Position numbers and translations under genes: made by a program
Source: Gnetum montanum
Taxonomy: Eukaryota > Streptophyta > Gnetopsida > Gnetales > Gnetaceae
DNA: 64,000 bases
Direction of reading: 5' to 3'
Assembly (NCBI GenBank): GCA_015680685.1
Contig: MNCI01001305.1
Coordinates: 34,273 to 98,272, forward strand
Notes under the pieces: model-generated
Databases searched by the model: none
Seen by the model: only the letters and a program-made list of their open reading frames with translations
What the model was told of the DNA's origin: nothing
Part shown: piece after piece, positions 1-11,561 of the stretch
Layout of the letters: each line of letters starts with the position of its first letter
Position numbering within the stretch: the first letter of the stretch is position 1

Positions 1-236
1 TACACAACTTGGGTTCAGGTTACAAGCTGCTCGAATAAAGAGCCGTTCACTCTAGGACTCCTACTGCGGGCACATGGGGAAAAATTCTAACTCTGGAGTG
101 ATCAATCTGCCAGAGCTTCGCTACACTAGCCAGGATTGGGAAATGAAGGGAGTGCCGCCTCTTATTTATAGATATGGCGGCGCGACGCGATATTGCGTAC
201 GCGATATCGCGGCCTAGTGTAAACCGCGTCTCATCA
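1..236 (-). mobile_element. 5' end of a young minus-strand LTR (partial)
   Basis: Read on the minus strand, the segment starts TGATGAGACGCGG at 236 and runs off the left edge. It is CpG-rich, unlike the AT-rich decayed DNA around it, which suggests a recent insertion. A TATAAATAAG box lies at 161-170, about 70 bases into the LTR. To the right, from about 238, the sequence aligns with the reverse transcriptase of element A, so this LTR interrupts A. Because the TG end faces unrelated DNA, this should be the 5' LTR of an element whose interior lies left of the window, or a solo LTR. The superfamily cannot be told from this much sequence. Confidence 0.6.
186..211. repeat. 26-base near-perfect palindrome in the young LTR
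   Basis: Twelve of thirteen base pairs match around the central GTAC (197-200). It contains repeated GCGATAT and ATATCGC units and lies just upstream of the TATA box at 161-170 (minus strand). It could be a dimeric protein site; that is inference. Confidence 0.7.
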
Positions 237-237
237 G

Positions 238-1812
238 TGGTGGTCCTTAAAAATTGGGAGCATCTGTATTTGCATCAATTTATGAGACCTAAATATAGTA
301 ACTATCAAGGATGATGTCCCTTTACCTAGTATTGAACAACTTATTGATACTACGGCAATACATGCCTTGTTATCCTTTATGGATGGATTCTTGGGATATA
401 ACTAGATTAAGATCAACCTAGGGCACCAACTTAGCATGACCTTCATGAGCCTTTTGGGTACCATTTTCTATACTATGATGCCCTTTGGCCTTAAGAATTT
501 AGGAGCAACCTATGAACAAGCCATGACCTATATCATTAGTGATTACATGCTAGGTTTGCTTAATGATTACATTGACGATAATTCCATTAATTTCAAAGTG
601 TCTAGTGACCATGCTAATGATCTAGATATTGTGCTTAAATGATGCCTCAAGTATGAGCTTAGGCTCAATCCTAAGAAATGTATCTTTGGTGTTAACATAG
701 GTAGGATGCTTAGCTTTGTAGTATCTAAATCAAAGATACTTGTCAATCCTAATAAGGTTAAGGTCATATCCAAATTAGCAATGCCTATCAAACTTAAGAA
801 GCTTTGGGGATTACAAGGTAGGTTACAATTTATTTGTAGGTTTACTGCTAGGATTAAGGATAATTTACAGCCCATTAACCACTTTCTTAAGAAAGGAATT
901 CACTATAATTGGATGGCTCAATGCCAAGAGACCTTTGAAAACCTTAAGAAATAGTTGGCACAATTGCCAATGGTCTATCCTTCATAAGAGGGTAAACCAT
1001 TTTACATCTACCTTACCATCTCTGACACATCCATTACCTCTCTACTTTGTTAGAAATGTGATGATGAAGCAAAAATGCCTCTATATTATCTTATCCATGT
1101 ATTAGTTGCCCACATATACATTGAAGTGGAGAACTATTGCCTAGAACTAGTCTTCTCATTGAAGAAGTGGAGACACTACCTCTTCAGAAGTCAAGTCAAC
1201 ATCATTTGCAAAGATAATGTGCTTAGAGTTATAATGACCAACATTTATGATAGTAGCCTCATAGCATTATGAAAAGCCATAACCATGGAGTTTGACCTTC
1301 ATTAGATCTCTAAATCATTAACAAAAGGTCAAGCTATAGCCATATAAGTCACAGTATCACCTATTGATGACCAAGTAGCCATAGATCTTGAGTTCCTTGA
1401 TGAAAAAATTAACACTATTAGCCAAGTGCCTAAGGGTTATGAGGTAGTCATGCACTTTGAAAAATCTTCAACTACCCATGGGACCAGTGCCATTACCATC
1501 ATAACATTTCCATCTGGTGGAATCCAATCCTTCGCCTATCATTTTGAGTTTTCATGCATAAACAACAAAGCATAGTATGAAGGTTTTTTCAAAGGGATGA
1601 TGGTAGCTTGTGACCTAGGAATTAGATGCTTAAAGATCAAAGCCAATTTACAATTTGTGGTTAACCAAGTAACTAAGGTCTATGCATGTAAAGCCAAACA
1701 CTTACAACCTTACTATGACTTAGGGAAACAACTATTACAAAAATTTACAAATGCTAATATCCAACACATGCCCTAAAAAAAGAACACCATAGCTAATGCA
1801 ATTACAACATAA
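238..1812 (+). pseudogene. Element A reverse transcriptase and two RNase H domains (Tat lineage)
   Basis: This is a decayed Ty3/gypsy polymerase. The reverse transcriptase starts at about 238, mid-domain, where the left LTR cuts in. The fingers motif TIKDD is near 300, TMMPFGLKN near 475-500, and the catalytic box is YIDD at 568-579 (usually YVDD). The thumb follows to about 950. A first RNase H runs about 960-1,330. A second, archaeal-type RNase H runs about 1,440-1,812, with FEKSST, CINNKA-YEG, VVNQVTKVYA and QHMP. Two RNase H domains in tandem are the recognised hallmark of the Tat clade. Many stops interrupt it, for example TAG at 403-405 where element B has Gln. The gag and protease are absent, lost to the left. 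Confidence 0.85.
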
Positions 1813-1833
1813 GCCCTAAGTGTAATTCCAAAT

Positions 1834-3104
1834 GTGTTTAGTAAATTGCCCACCTTAACCATGGACTATACTATTCACATCATGCTAAACACTAAGGATA
1901 CCTTTGTTGTCATTGTTCATACTACTCCTACTAGGGAATGGTATGACAATTTTAAATTTTACCTTATGCATGGTGAATCTTCAAAAGACTTGACTACTTC
2001 TCAAAAGGACATTTTATGTAAACAATTGAAACAATATGTCATCATAGGTGATAACACATTATTTCGATGGTCCTACAATGGCATATTACTAAAGTCCTTA
2101 GGAAAAACTGAAGCTAGAATAATCCTAGACAAGATTCATGAGGGTGTTTGTGGAGGGCATATAGGACCTAGAGATTTGGCCACTAAGATTAGATAGTTAG
2201 GTTATTACTATACCTATATGAAAAATGACTACCTATATAAGGTTAAAGTTGTGACATGTACCAATGATATAGCAACCTAATACACATACCACCAACTAAA
2301 TTACATACAAATCAGATCACTTGGCCATTTCAACAATGGGGGTAGGATATCATTTAACTGATAATGCCTAAGTCCTCCATAGAGCATAGCTTCATCTTTA
2401 CCACAACTAAATACATTATAAAGTGGGTTGAAGTTATTTCCCTAAGGCAGACTACATCTAAAAAGTATTTAAATTTATCCTAGATAACATTGTAGCCCAT
2501 TTTGACATACCCATAACCATGGTTATAGACAATTAATCATAGTTTAGTAGCTAAGAAACAAAAGACTTTTGTCACAACCTAGGCATTAATCATTCTTTTT
2601 TATCGTCATATTATCCTTAAGCCAATGGAGAAGCAAAAGCAAGCAACAAGGCCATCATCAAATTGCTCAAGAAGATGCTTAATAAAAATACTTTGTAGCT
2701 TGGTTTATGGTTCTAAATCTATTTTACCTATTGAATTACATGTACCATCACTTTGGATGACCCTGACCAACTTCATCAATGACAAGCAAAGCAAGGAGTT
2801 GTGGACAATTCACCTAGACTCGGTGTAGAAGCAATGTATGCAAGTGCATGCTCATGTTGAACACTATTAAGAGAGGTAGAAACAGTAGCACTACCATAAC
2901 TTGACCAAGCATAAGATCAAGAAAGATGACCTGGTCCTCAAATCCATCCATGAGCATGTGGATAAATTCTCAACCAACTGGAAAGGACCCTTCCTTGTCA
3001 CTAGATCTTTAGCTAATGGAGCATTTAAGATAGCTGACATGAATTCAAATGAGTTGGCCATTCTGGTTAATTATTCCTATCTAAAGCCATTTACATGTAG
3101 CTAA
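1834..3104 (+). pseudogene. Element A integrase
   Basis: The linker after the second RNase H (WYDNFKFYLMHGE, about 1,940) leads to the GGH of the zinc-binding region at about 2,155. The core domain (2,290-2,720) has many stops and shifts. The second catalytic Asp survives in VIDN near 2,525. The C-terminal domain reads KDDLVLKSIHEHVDKF and WKGPFLV (about 2,920-3,000) and ends at 3,104. Element B has the same order and strong residue similarity. No chromodomain is seen, as expected for Tat elements. Not functional. Confidence 0.8.
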
Positions 3105-3129
3105 TGATCATCAACAAGTGAGCTTACTT

Positions 3130-3255
3130 CACCATGACCTGTCAAGGCCTTAAACTAGTAACATGTTCCACTATGAGCTTAAACTCGTACCATGGCCTGC
3201 TAGGGCCTTAAACTACTACCATGACCTACCACAAACTTAAACTAGTAACATTGGT
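3130..3255 (+). repeat. Element A tail: TTAAACTAGTA short repeats
   Basis: About four imperfect copies of a 30-35 base unit with the core CCTTAAACTAGTAAC, beginning just after the integrase stop. The same core occurs in the tails and intron-like regions of elements B and D. Confidence 0.75.
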
Positions 3256-3329
3256 GACCTAGGTTCCTTGGTTTTATCATTTCATGTGGCATATATGTGT
3301 TTTAGTGTTGTAACATGTTCTATTTGCTT

Positions 3330-3362
3330 GGTTTTCTTATCCTCTTAGAGTTGTGTTTATAG
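3330..3362 (+). promoter_or_regulatory. Conserved 3' splice-site-like sequence in the A tail
   Basis: A pyrimidine-rich run followed by GTGTTTATAG and then GATGAAGCC. The same arrangement is at 33,015 in D (TTTGCAG then GATGAAGCC) and a close relative is at 22,100 in B (GGTTGCAG). Conservation in three diverged copies suggests a spliced 3' leader or tail. This is inference from sequence alone. Confidence 0.45.
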
Positions 3363-4178
3363 GATGAAGCCTAAAGCCATCATAAGGGTGCAACTTATTA
3401 TGGTAAAAAGTTACCATGCAATCTCAATGTGCAAGATTTGGTGAGTTTGTCCTAATATCTCAACACTACATGTACCATAGCTCTCCCTCTAGCACCACTC
3501 CTTGAGCTTAAACTTGTAACCTCCTCATGACCTTCCATACCTTGAGCAACAATGTTGACCAATATTTGACATTCATACATTATGGTCTCATGAAGTCTCT
3601 TCAGCATGCTCCATCCTTAGCTCCACTTGAATTTAGCACAACTCATTTAGTGGAAAAACCATTAAGTCCATTGAGCATAAAACATCTCATTTGATGGGAT
3701 AGCTCTCAAGTTCATTGGGTGTAATGCAACTCACTCAATAGGAAAACTATGTTGAACTATCCCTAGCAATGAGGCCCAATGAAGGTCTACCCCACATAGA
3801 AAAACAAAAGGAAAAACAAATTTCTAAGAAGCCAAATGGCCAATGAATCCTCAAATCCCAATGGCTAAAGAAATCTTTGACTGAAGCGATTGGATCCTCA
3901 AATGCATTTGTTGAATGACTAGCACTTTAAAATATGTTAATAACATGCTTTAGCCATGATATTAATGCTTTGAATGCATTTTTAGCCTTCATAACAATTT
4001 CTTTGTGACCTTAACATCATCATCTGATCATCATAACCATATTCCATCATCACAAGCACTCTTTGGCATGGTTCAACATGACTGGATCAAGTACATACAG
4101 GGAACATCAATGGTAGACTTATAGTGGTGTATTGTATTCTTTGTTAGTGTCTCTTAGTTTAATCCTCCTAATACCAAC
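3363..4178. other. Element A 3' untranslated stretch
   Basis: No reading frame is supported. It aligns in outline with 33,016-33,669 of D (GATGAAGCC, GGTGCA, then CACCTCCCCCT-like runs) and leads to the polypurine tract, so it is the 3' untranslated part of element A. Confidence 0.6.
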
Positions 4179-4189
4179 AAAGAGGGGCC
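4179..4189 (+). promoter_or_regulatory. Polypurine tract of element A
   Basis: AAAGAGGGGCC, two bases before an LTR start (TGAAATACC at 4,192). The identical tract precedes the 3' LTR of D at 33,670-33,680, and its complement lies at 63,991-64,000. It primes plus-strand DNA synthesis in this family. Confidence 0.85.
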
Positions 4190-4191
4190 AT

Positions 4192-5600
4192 TGAAATACC
4201 ATGAAAATTTGCATGTTGCAACCAATTTCCATAATGTAACCTTCACCCCATGGAAGTTGAGGCAAAATTTCATTGTAAATGTAAAGAATTGTAAACCATG
4301 AAGAAGCAATCTCACATATTTCATACTTTTTGGGCTGAAAAATGCCTCATAAGTGGTTAAAGCCTTACTTAGTAAGTAACAAAGGTTACCTAGTATCTAT
4401 ATTTGGGTTTGGTGGGTTAGAAACACCTTTTGGGATGCCAAAAATCACAATTTTATGGGTATTACAAGGGGTATGCACTTTTCTACACTGGAAACACTTG
4501 TAGAATTGTAAATCTCACTTACTTCCAATGTGGAGGAATGGGGGTTTCCCCCTCAGCATGGAAACTTCAGCCCCTCCCCCTAGTGTGTAGATTACATGCA
4601 TGGAATGGAAACCTTCCTCTTTAGCATGGAATTTTTGCCTAATGTAGAGGATCCATCCCTAGCATGAAAACTGCATGCCCCCAACATGGAAGCAACATGA
4701 GCAAGACTTTTACACTCCAATGACTTCAAGGTTGACCAACTAGATTAGCAAGGATGGTAGAAGGCTTAGCAAGGAAGATCCACCTCCAGTGTAGATGGTG
4801 TGTCCCTATTACTATTTATAGTAAATAGAATGGTCATGGGGGTTCAAAATTTGGGCATCCATATAACCTATACGAGGTAGAAATTTGTAGCAATTTTTAG
4901 CTAATCTATCAGCCAATTTGCAGCAAAAATCATGCCCAAAAAAATATAAAACCAAAACCCCAACACCATTTCAAGGTTCCACACTTTGGAATTTTCAAGA
5001 AAATAGCAATTTAGGCCTCTGAAAGCTCTTGCAACCTTGTAGAAATGTAGCTTCTTGGAGCCTCCAAGTGTGGAACACTTGTAGCCATGTTACCTCCTTT
5101 GCTATCCCTGAGACTTGTGGGTTTTTAGTTTCAACACTACATTTCTAGAATCCCCAACTCCTAGCATGGAGCATTCTTACAACCAAATTTCCCTACTCTT
5201 CATACCCCCCCCCCCCCCCCCAACAGTCATCCAAATTGTAGATTTGAACTTGTAGCAAAGGAGGTTTGAAAGCATCAGAAGTAGCTAAGCACCCAGATCA
5301 TGAAGTAGATTACATCAATTATAATGAGCTCTAAACTCCTTCCTAAATGAACCTAATTTTGCTATCTCATGAGAATTTCTTGTACATATTTCTGGAACTC
5401 ATTCTTTGTTATTTTAAATAAAGTCTTAAAGTCTCATTTTTGTGTAATCTACATTTGCTTTCCATTTTACAGATATGTGATTTTTGAATTTTATTTCCTC
5501 AACCTCCTATTTTGCATTTTTTAAGTCCTTGGGTGATTTGCTAAATAGTCTAGGCCACCTTGAATTCCATTTTTTGAAGGTTCCAAGGAATCAAGGTTGA
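4192..5600 (+). repeat. Element A 3' LTR, start clear, end not resolved
   Basis: It starts TGAAATACCATG, matching the LTR starts of B (6,732) and D (33,683). The body has many AGCATGGAA-like subrepeats (4,500-4,730) and no clear coding. The U5 block shared by the other LTRs of this family is not found, and element C sequence begins by about 5,640, so the LTR is truncated or rearranged. The right boundary given is approximate. Confidence 0.45.
5205..5221 (+). repeat. Homopolymer of 17 C
   Basis: An uninterrupted run of 17 cytosines inside the A LTR remnant. Such a tract is prone to length error in sequencing and assembly. Confidence 0.95.
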
Positions 5601-5699
5601 GGCCACTATGCTAAATCTCTTGATTTTCTTGTAATTGATTTTTCCAGTTACATTATTTTAGCATTATTTAGTAAATTATATTACATAGCTATCGCTTAA

Positions 5700-5721
5700 T
5701 GTGATTTTGGTTGATGTGTAG
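5700..5721 (+). promoter_or_regulatory. Splice acceptor before reverse transcriptase, element C
   Basis: GTTGATGTGTAG followed by GACTAGAACATGG. It aligns with TTTTGCAG/GACAATTGG in B (17,451) and with GATGTTGTAG/GCATACAACATGG in D (32,483). An intron between protease and reverse transcriptase is a known trait of Ogre elements of the Tat clade. Confidence 0.5.
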
Positions 5722-6731
5722 GACTAGAACATGGATACATGAGTGTAATTTAGCTTACCTTAGAGACTAGATCAACCATACAATCATGTGAAGTAATCCA
5801 TTAATTGTGATTATGTAGATCTTGATCTTGAAAACCTATTTGATCATGTATCCTTGATAGATAAATCACTTGACCTCTAGGCTAGTGACATTATTGAGGA
5901 TGCTCTAGGTAATGTTCTTGTCACAACACACAATGGTGAGGAGAAACTTTTAAAACTAAGTTTCTCACTCAAATCAGATTAGGTTGAAAACATCACCAAG
6001 GTTCTTCAAAATAACATTAAAGCCTTCACTTGGTCATATAAGGAAATGTCAAGACTCAACCAATGATTAGTGCAACACAACATCATACTCGATCCTAGTA
6101 TCAAACTTGTTAAGAAAAAAGTCTATAAAATTAAACCACATTTGGCCTTGGTGGTTCTTAATAAGATTAAGAAATTTTATTAAGCTAGTTTCGTCTGAGC
6201 TATTGATTACATTGATTGGATTTCCAACATAGTAGTTCCTAAGAAGAATGGAAACATTTGTATCTATATCAAATTTTGAGATCTTAATAAGGCAACCATT
6301 AAGGAGGATTTTCCATTACCTAGTATTGATCAACTCATTGATACTATGGCTAGCCATGCCTTACTATCCTTCATGGAGGGGTTCTCAAGATACAACCAAG
6401 TTAGGATTAACATAGAGCATTAATTATATACAAATTTCATGCCCCTTTAGATAATCGTTTGTCATACCATGATGCCATTCAGTCCAAAGAACATAGGTGG
6501 AACATATTAATGAGCCATGAACTAAATATTTGATGACTACTTCCTAGAGTTGCTTAATGATTACGTTGATAAGATAGCAGTAATGTCCAAGATAGCCAAT
6601 GACCATGCATGTGAACTTGACTTAGTACTCCAATAATGTCTAACATAAAAACTTAGACTTAATACTACAAATTATTTCTTTGGCATCAAAAAAAGTAAAA
6701 GGCTTGTTTTCATAGTATCTAATGCAAGGAT
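5722..6731 (+). pseudogene. Element C reverse transcriptase N-terminal half, cut by element B
   Basis: The linker before reverse transcriptase (LQNNIKAFTWSYKEMSRL at about 6,005-6,060) matches the equivalent part of B at about 17,760-17,815. The fingers domain has WISNIVVP, DLNKATIKEDFPLPSIDQL, and ALLSFMEGFSRYNQ (6,210-6,400). The palm follows, with the catalytic box region near 6,560, and sequence continues into the segment after it. The copy stops abruptly at 6,731, exactly where the LTR of B begins. The continuation expected on the far side of B was not found, so the right-hand part of C is deleted together with the end of B. Several stops; not functional. Confidence 0.8.
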
Positions 6732-7163
6732 TGAAACACCATGGAAATTGCGAATCGGCCTAAGGCGAAGATTCACGATTCGGGCGAAAGTCCGTGACAA
6801 AGATTTGGAAGACAGAGCAAGGCAAAGAGGTGCGCAAAATCAAGTTTCCAAGTCTCTTACAAATTTTCACCTTAGTTTGTTTTCTCTCTCTTTACGCTAC
6901 ATTACGCAACATAGCGTAGTGTCGCTCAGCGTAACTCTGTTTAACATAGCCCGATATCATAAAGTAACTTACTTCAGCAATTTTGATGAAGTTTAAAGTT
7001 TAAAGACTTGTCGCATATTCTGCTAAGTCTTTTGTTCAAGGCTAAGTTTATGCTCTGTTACGTAGAGCAACGTAACGAGCTTCAAGGAAAGCAAAGTTAG
7101 AGTCCAAGGAAGCGCAGTAGATTGATTTCTTCTTTTTTTGCAAATTGGTCGCTTTACGCTCAT

Positions 7164-7179
7164 TACGCTACGTAGCGTA
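7164..7179. repeat. Perfect 16-base palindrome in B LTR
   Basis: TACGCTACGTAGCGTA is its own reverse complement. Related imperfect copies surround it (about 6,890-6,940, 7,050-7,080, 7,280-7,310). It matches in position and composition the palindrome arrays of the D LTRs. Confidence 0.85.
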
Positions 7180-7572
7180 GACAAGCATAATTTATTGTAA
7201 AGTTGACCATTTTTTACGCTCTATTATGCTTCGCGGTGTAAATGAGCGTAAAATAGCTTGAGTTAACTACTTCTATGCTCTATTATGCTCTGCCACGCTA
7301 CGCAGCGTAAACAAGTGTAATACAGCATAAATCCGGCTAAAGCAATACCAGATACGCACCTACTATCCACATGCATAATACGCTAATGAGTGTATTGTGC
7401 GTAATCATGAAGTGGCTTCGGCAAAAGTGGTTGACAGCATACCTTGCCCGCTTTTCCAAAAGACATGATGCAACATGACCAGTTTCAACATAAAGTTTGC
7501 CAAGTCAATGGTATTTTGAAGGTTTGAGACATGTGTCATCAGGGCCATGCGTTCTCCATGTACTACCGAACC

Positions 7573-7580
7573 TATAAATA
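7573..7580 (+). promoter_or_regulatory. TATA box of element B LTR
   Basis: TATAAATA within ACCTATAAATACTC. The D 3' LTR (34,571) and the minus-strand LTR (62,778-62,785) have the same box in a similar context, so it is the likely core promoter of the family. Confidence 0.7.
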
Positions 7581-8354
7581 CTCTAGTTGGCAAAGATTTG
7601 GGGGATCTTCTTCTTTTGAGGCTTTTTTCTAGCAACTATCATCTTTTGAGCAGAGACAAAAGACATTTTGCTTGAGCATTGGTAGTAGGAGCGATCAGTC
7701 CTTTGGTGAAAATATAGTTCTCTCCATTGGCGATCATTGGTAGTTTTGAGCAGAGACTACCGAAGGAAAAGGGAGAAGATCAGAGATCGAGAGATCATCT
7801 GGCACAGTTGACAAGATTTATTGATCAGAAACATTTGATCGATAAACATCCAGGCTTGACCTTCCTTGCATCCCATATTTGGCTTACGAGGTAGATCGAG
7901 CTTTATTCTGTACTCCTTGTTGAACAGTTTTCTTATTGTTTTGTGTATGCTTCGCACAAGATAAGCGGAGTTTGCCATTGGAACTTTGTATACAATATTC
8001 TCATTCTTCAAGTCAAAATATAGATCTTTGAATTGCGCATCCTTCTTATATCTGATCCCCCTTGTCGCATTGACGTTGTCATTATTTCAATTTATTTACA
8101 TAGTTTTCTACTCCTTTTTTTTGATTCGTCGAATCAATTTTTTTCACAGAATATCCATATAATACACAAATTATCACAATATTCGTCAATTTACTAATTG
8201 AGTAAGTCCCTGTCTGATCGACAAGACCGTTCAGGGCACCACGGATTCGTTTTCTCTAGCATAGCCCTTTGCACGGATCCGTGGTTAAGACTATGTACAC
8301 GGATTTTGGTTTGGTATTTTCCAATGACCTACGTTTTCCATCGTTACAGTTTTT

Positions 8355-8372
8355 TGGCGCTAGAAGGAGCAT
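8355..8372 (+). promoter_or_regulatory. Primer-binding site of element B
   Basis: TGGCGCTAGAAGGAGC starts six bases after the LTR end. Its TGG start is what pairs with a tRNA CCA end. Which tRNA it fits cannot be decided without a tRNA database. Confidence 0.65.
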
Positions 8373-8600
8373 TTGAACCTCCAATCCATATTTTACGGGT
8401 AGCCCTGTAAGCGATCTATACCCACGTCCATAAAAACGTAAGCGTAATACCCCTAGGGAAGTTTACGAAAAATTGTGTGATGTAGATTGGTCACAGCAAT
8501 GATTTCTTTGGAATCCTACAAGGTAAAAAGCCCAATCATAGTTCTGTTTGGCTGTTACCTCTTAGATCCTGTCATTTGTTGTTATTAACCTATCTGAGAA

Positions 8601-11531
8601 ATGGATTTTGCATATGCAACCACTGCCGCTATGATCATCACTGACTCGGGTGCCACATTCGTAAATCCCATTGCCACCACCGAATTAGCTTCTGGTGCAA
8701 TAGGACCTCAGGGACTGTCATGCCGTTTGTTGAGATTACAGGGCAAGGATCCTATATTCACCGTCATGAATCCTGAAGAATATAATTTTATCTGTGTCAA
8801 GATCCAAGCAAAGCTTGCCCTTAGCCGAGCCGAGATTGAGGTGAAATGAAATTATGAGCTGATCCACAGAGGGGGTCAAGATTTCATCCCCACCACGTAT
8901 GAAATTATCCCCTTGACCGAACATTATTATCTAACCCAATTGGTTATGGCTAGGAGTCAGGCTACATGGTCCATTCTAGAACCTCAAAACGAGGAGAAAG
9001 AGGAAGATGAATTCGTAGCCCAGTTTGAACATGCGGAGTCATACCATACCCTCAGCCCCCATACATACATAAATCCCCTGTTTCCTCTCACCAGAGAAGC
9101 CACCCATCTCAACTTAGTCATGACTACCCAAACCTATATTCCTGTCATCCCGCAGGCCACTACGCAATCCTTAGTCTTGCAAGTATAAATACCATCTCAA
9201 AATAACATGGGGGCAGTCTCATCGCCACGTGTAATCAATATTCCATCGGTGGTACCTGCGTCTACTGCACCTCATTTTCTTGCCCATGTGCAACCTCATA
9301 CCACACCTGTAACTCGCCGGGTGCAAAATCCGATGCAACCCATTGCAAGGCAACAGATCGCAACCACTGTTCAATCGCAGCAATCCATTCAACAACGCAC
9401 GGTTGGTCAATGGATCCCGTCTATCTCACATAATCAATCTGCGTTATACGGTGTGCAACCCTTAGCCGCACCTACCATGCATGTCCCACAAATAAATCCA
9501 CAATACCCTTACAATCTCCATCCTACATACTCGGTGACAGCCAATCTCTCTACTCAATCTGGTGGATGGTGGCTTCCACAGGTAGCTCCATCCGCGGGGA
9601 AAATCCCTGTTGCACCACCTGTTAGCCAAGCCATCACTTCATTCCCATTGCCTGGCACTGCCCTTTCAGTTCAACCCCCGACTCCTCCTACATAGACTTC
9701 TTCATCACCAAGTCTGGATCAAGCTTTTTTGCTTATTTAGACCCTCATTGAGGAAGTTAAGCACCTTAAAGCTACTGGCTCTGATACGATACAAATCATG
9801 GATTTCTACCAGGATGATCCTATCAGCCCAGTGGTTCCTATGCTATCGTTGCCTCCAGGGATGTCATTGCCCCAGTTTACTAAATATAGTGGGGAAGGAG
9901 ATCCTAATGCTCACCTTGTTACCTTCAGGTCCGAATCCTTGTTATTGCAGCAATGGCCTCATACAATTATCTGTGTCTTTGCAATGTCTCTAGCAAGGAA
10001 AGCTTTGGACTGGTATCGAGCAATCCCTCGCTCTTCTATCTCAACCTTGGAAGAGCTCCTAACACAATTCGTGACTCGCTTTAAGTACAATTTAAAGCTA
10101 GAAGTCATGCTAGACCAACTTATGGGAGTGAAGCAAGACCCGCTTGAACTAGTCCAGAAGTTTATACAGCGATGGAGTGCTACTTTGAATGAAATCCATG
10201 AGCCTATCGCGAAAGCCCATCTGCTGGCTATTTTCAAAGGAGTAGTGAATGACTTCATCAAGTATAAATTGTACTAGCTTGTCCCTAGCTCCTTGAGTTA
10301 GGCTTTTGCCCAAACTAAGAGCATCCAGGATGCTGCTAAGGCTAGCAAAGACCTGGCGTACGTAGCTTATAAAAATGCGAATAATAAGGGTAAAGACAAG
10401 GGTAAAGCAACGACAACGACAGTAGCTGTGCTGGCTGAGGGTGCTAAAAACAAGAATAATAAGAAGGCACCTACAACATCTGCTGAGACCATGGCTAGTG
10501 CAAGCAGCACCAGCCAGGACACACCTGCCCCTGAAAAGGCCCCCTAGCCAAGGCCAAACTTTGAGCGTAAAGATCGCTCAAAATATATAGCCTTGCCTAT
10601 AAAACATTCGGAATTGTTGAAACAAGTATTAGGGGCAAGATACATTCAGAATAAAAAGGTATCCGAAGAAGCTCTCCAGCATCACAGGCATCATTGTGAA
10701 TTGCTGAAGAATCCTTCTTTAGCCTTACCTAATGAACCACTAGTTCCGAAGTCTTTTAGGCTGGACCGCTTTTGTGACTATCATCAATTGTGTGGTCATG
10801 ATACCGATTATTGTTGGGCATTGAAGGACGACATTCAAAGCATGATTGATGATGGTTCTCTGAAACTAGATGGTAGTAGTCCAACACGTCTTGAAAACCA
10901 GGCGTTGCATGTGTACAAAGACCCGTTAAATGCAAATAACGCACCGTACACAATCAACGTGGTAAGTACGGATAGTGAAGGGAAGGTACAGCCTAAAAAA
11001 CCCTTCGTTTTATGCATACCTACCAACTCACCCCAGGGGAAAAGTTCTTCATCGATGGTTACTGACGTCTCAAGGCCACCCTTTGTTATTCGGGCACCCT
11101 CTCCAGCCATAACCCGGTCTCACATTAACGATAAAGCTGCAACCACGTCCGTGCCCACTCCTAAGGTGCCTTTTATTCTTAGGGTACCAAGATCACAGGC
11201 TGCCCCTTTTTTGCAGGGGTAAGCTTCTAACCAAAACCACCAACCACCACCAAATAAAAAAAAGGAAGGGGATGCGTCAATCAATGCCATCAAAAACAAC
11301 TTTACGCTAGGCTTCGCTAAGCCCAGGCCCCTGGCCTCTATCCCTATGCCTGCAACTTATGGGCAACACAAGGGTACAGAAACACAACCACCTCCCCTTG
11401 ACAGAAAGAGACACAATCCTCCAATTGACGCTGTTCCGCCTCGAGAGATTTGTCTCTTAGGACGAATGGAAGAAGATAGAGGAGATAAGCAACCCAACCG
11501 AGAACGGGACCTCCTCGACACATTTACGTAA
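8601..11531 (+). pseudogene. Element B gag
   Basis: The structural (nucleocapsid/capsid) polyprotein of the element. The N-terminal part (8,601-9,188) carries EEYNFICVKIQ and YELIHRGGQDF, both recognisable in element D. A Pro/Thr/Gln-rich linker (9,207-9,695) follows. The capsid-like core (9,798-10,277) has KYSGEGDPNAHL, ARKALDWYRAIP and ATLNEIHEPIAKAHLLAIF, typical of plant Ty3 gag. A zinc-knuckle-like region lies at about 10,770-10,815, with CDYHQLCGH and DYCW. A Lys/Pro-rich part precedes the protease. Stops break the frame at 8,847 (TGA where D has Trp), 9,738 (TAG where D has Gln), and about 10,275-10,300. Once one frame, now silent. Confidence 0.8.
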
Positions 11532-11561
11532 GTCAAGCAGGCTCTGAAATAGAAGAATACA

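Larger units (their letters stand above)
6732..8348 (+). repeat. 5' LTR of element B
   Basis: 1,617 bases from TGAAACACC to GTTACA. It is unusually rich in TTACGCT and AGCGTAA words (6,890-7,330), including the perfect palindrome at 7,164-7,179. TATAAATA is at 7,573-7,580. A block shared with the other LTRs (GTCCCTGTCTGATCGACAAG and following bases, 8,206-8,241) lies about 110 bases before the end. Start and end words match the LTRs of D and the minus-strand LTR at the right end of the window. Confidence 0.85.

Noticed and set aside
9219-11110. Minus-strand frames opposite B gag (for example 9,219-9,410, 9,959-10,261, 10,835-11,110)
   Set aside because: They mirror the coding strand of gag and have no splice structure or recognisable motifs.
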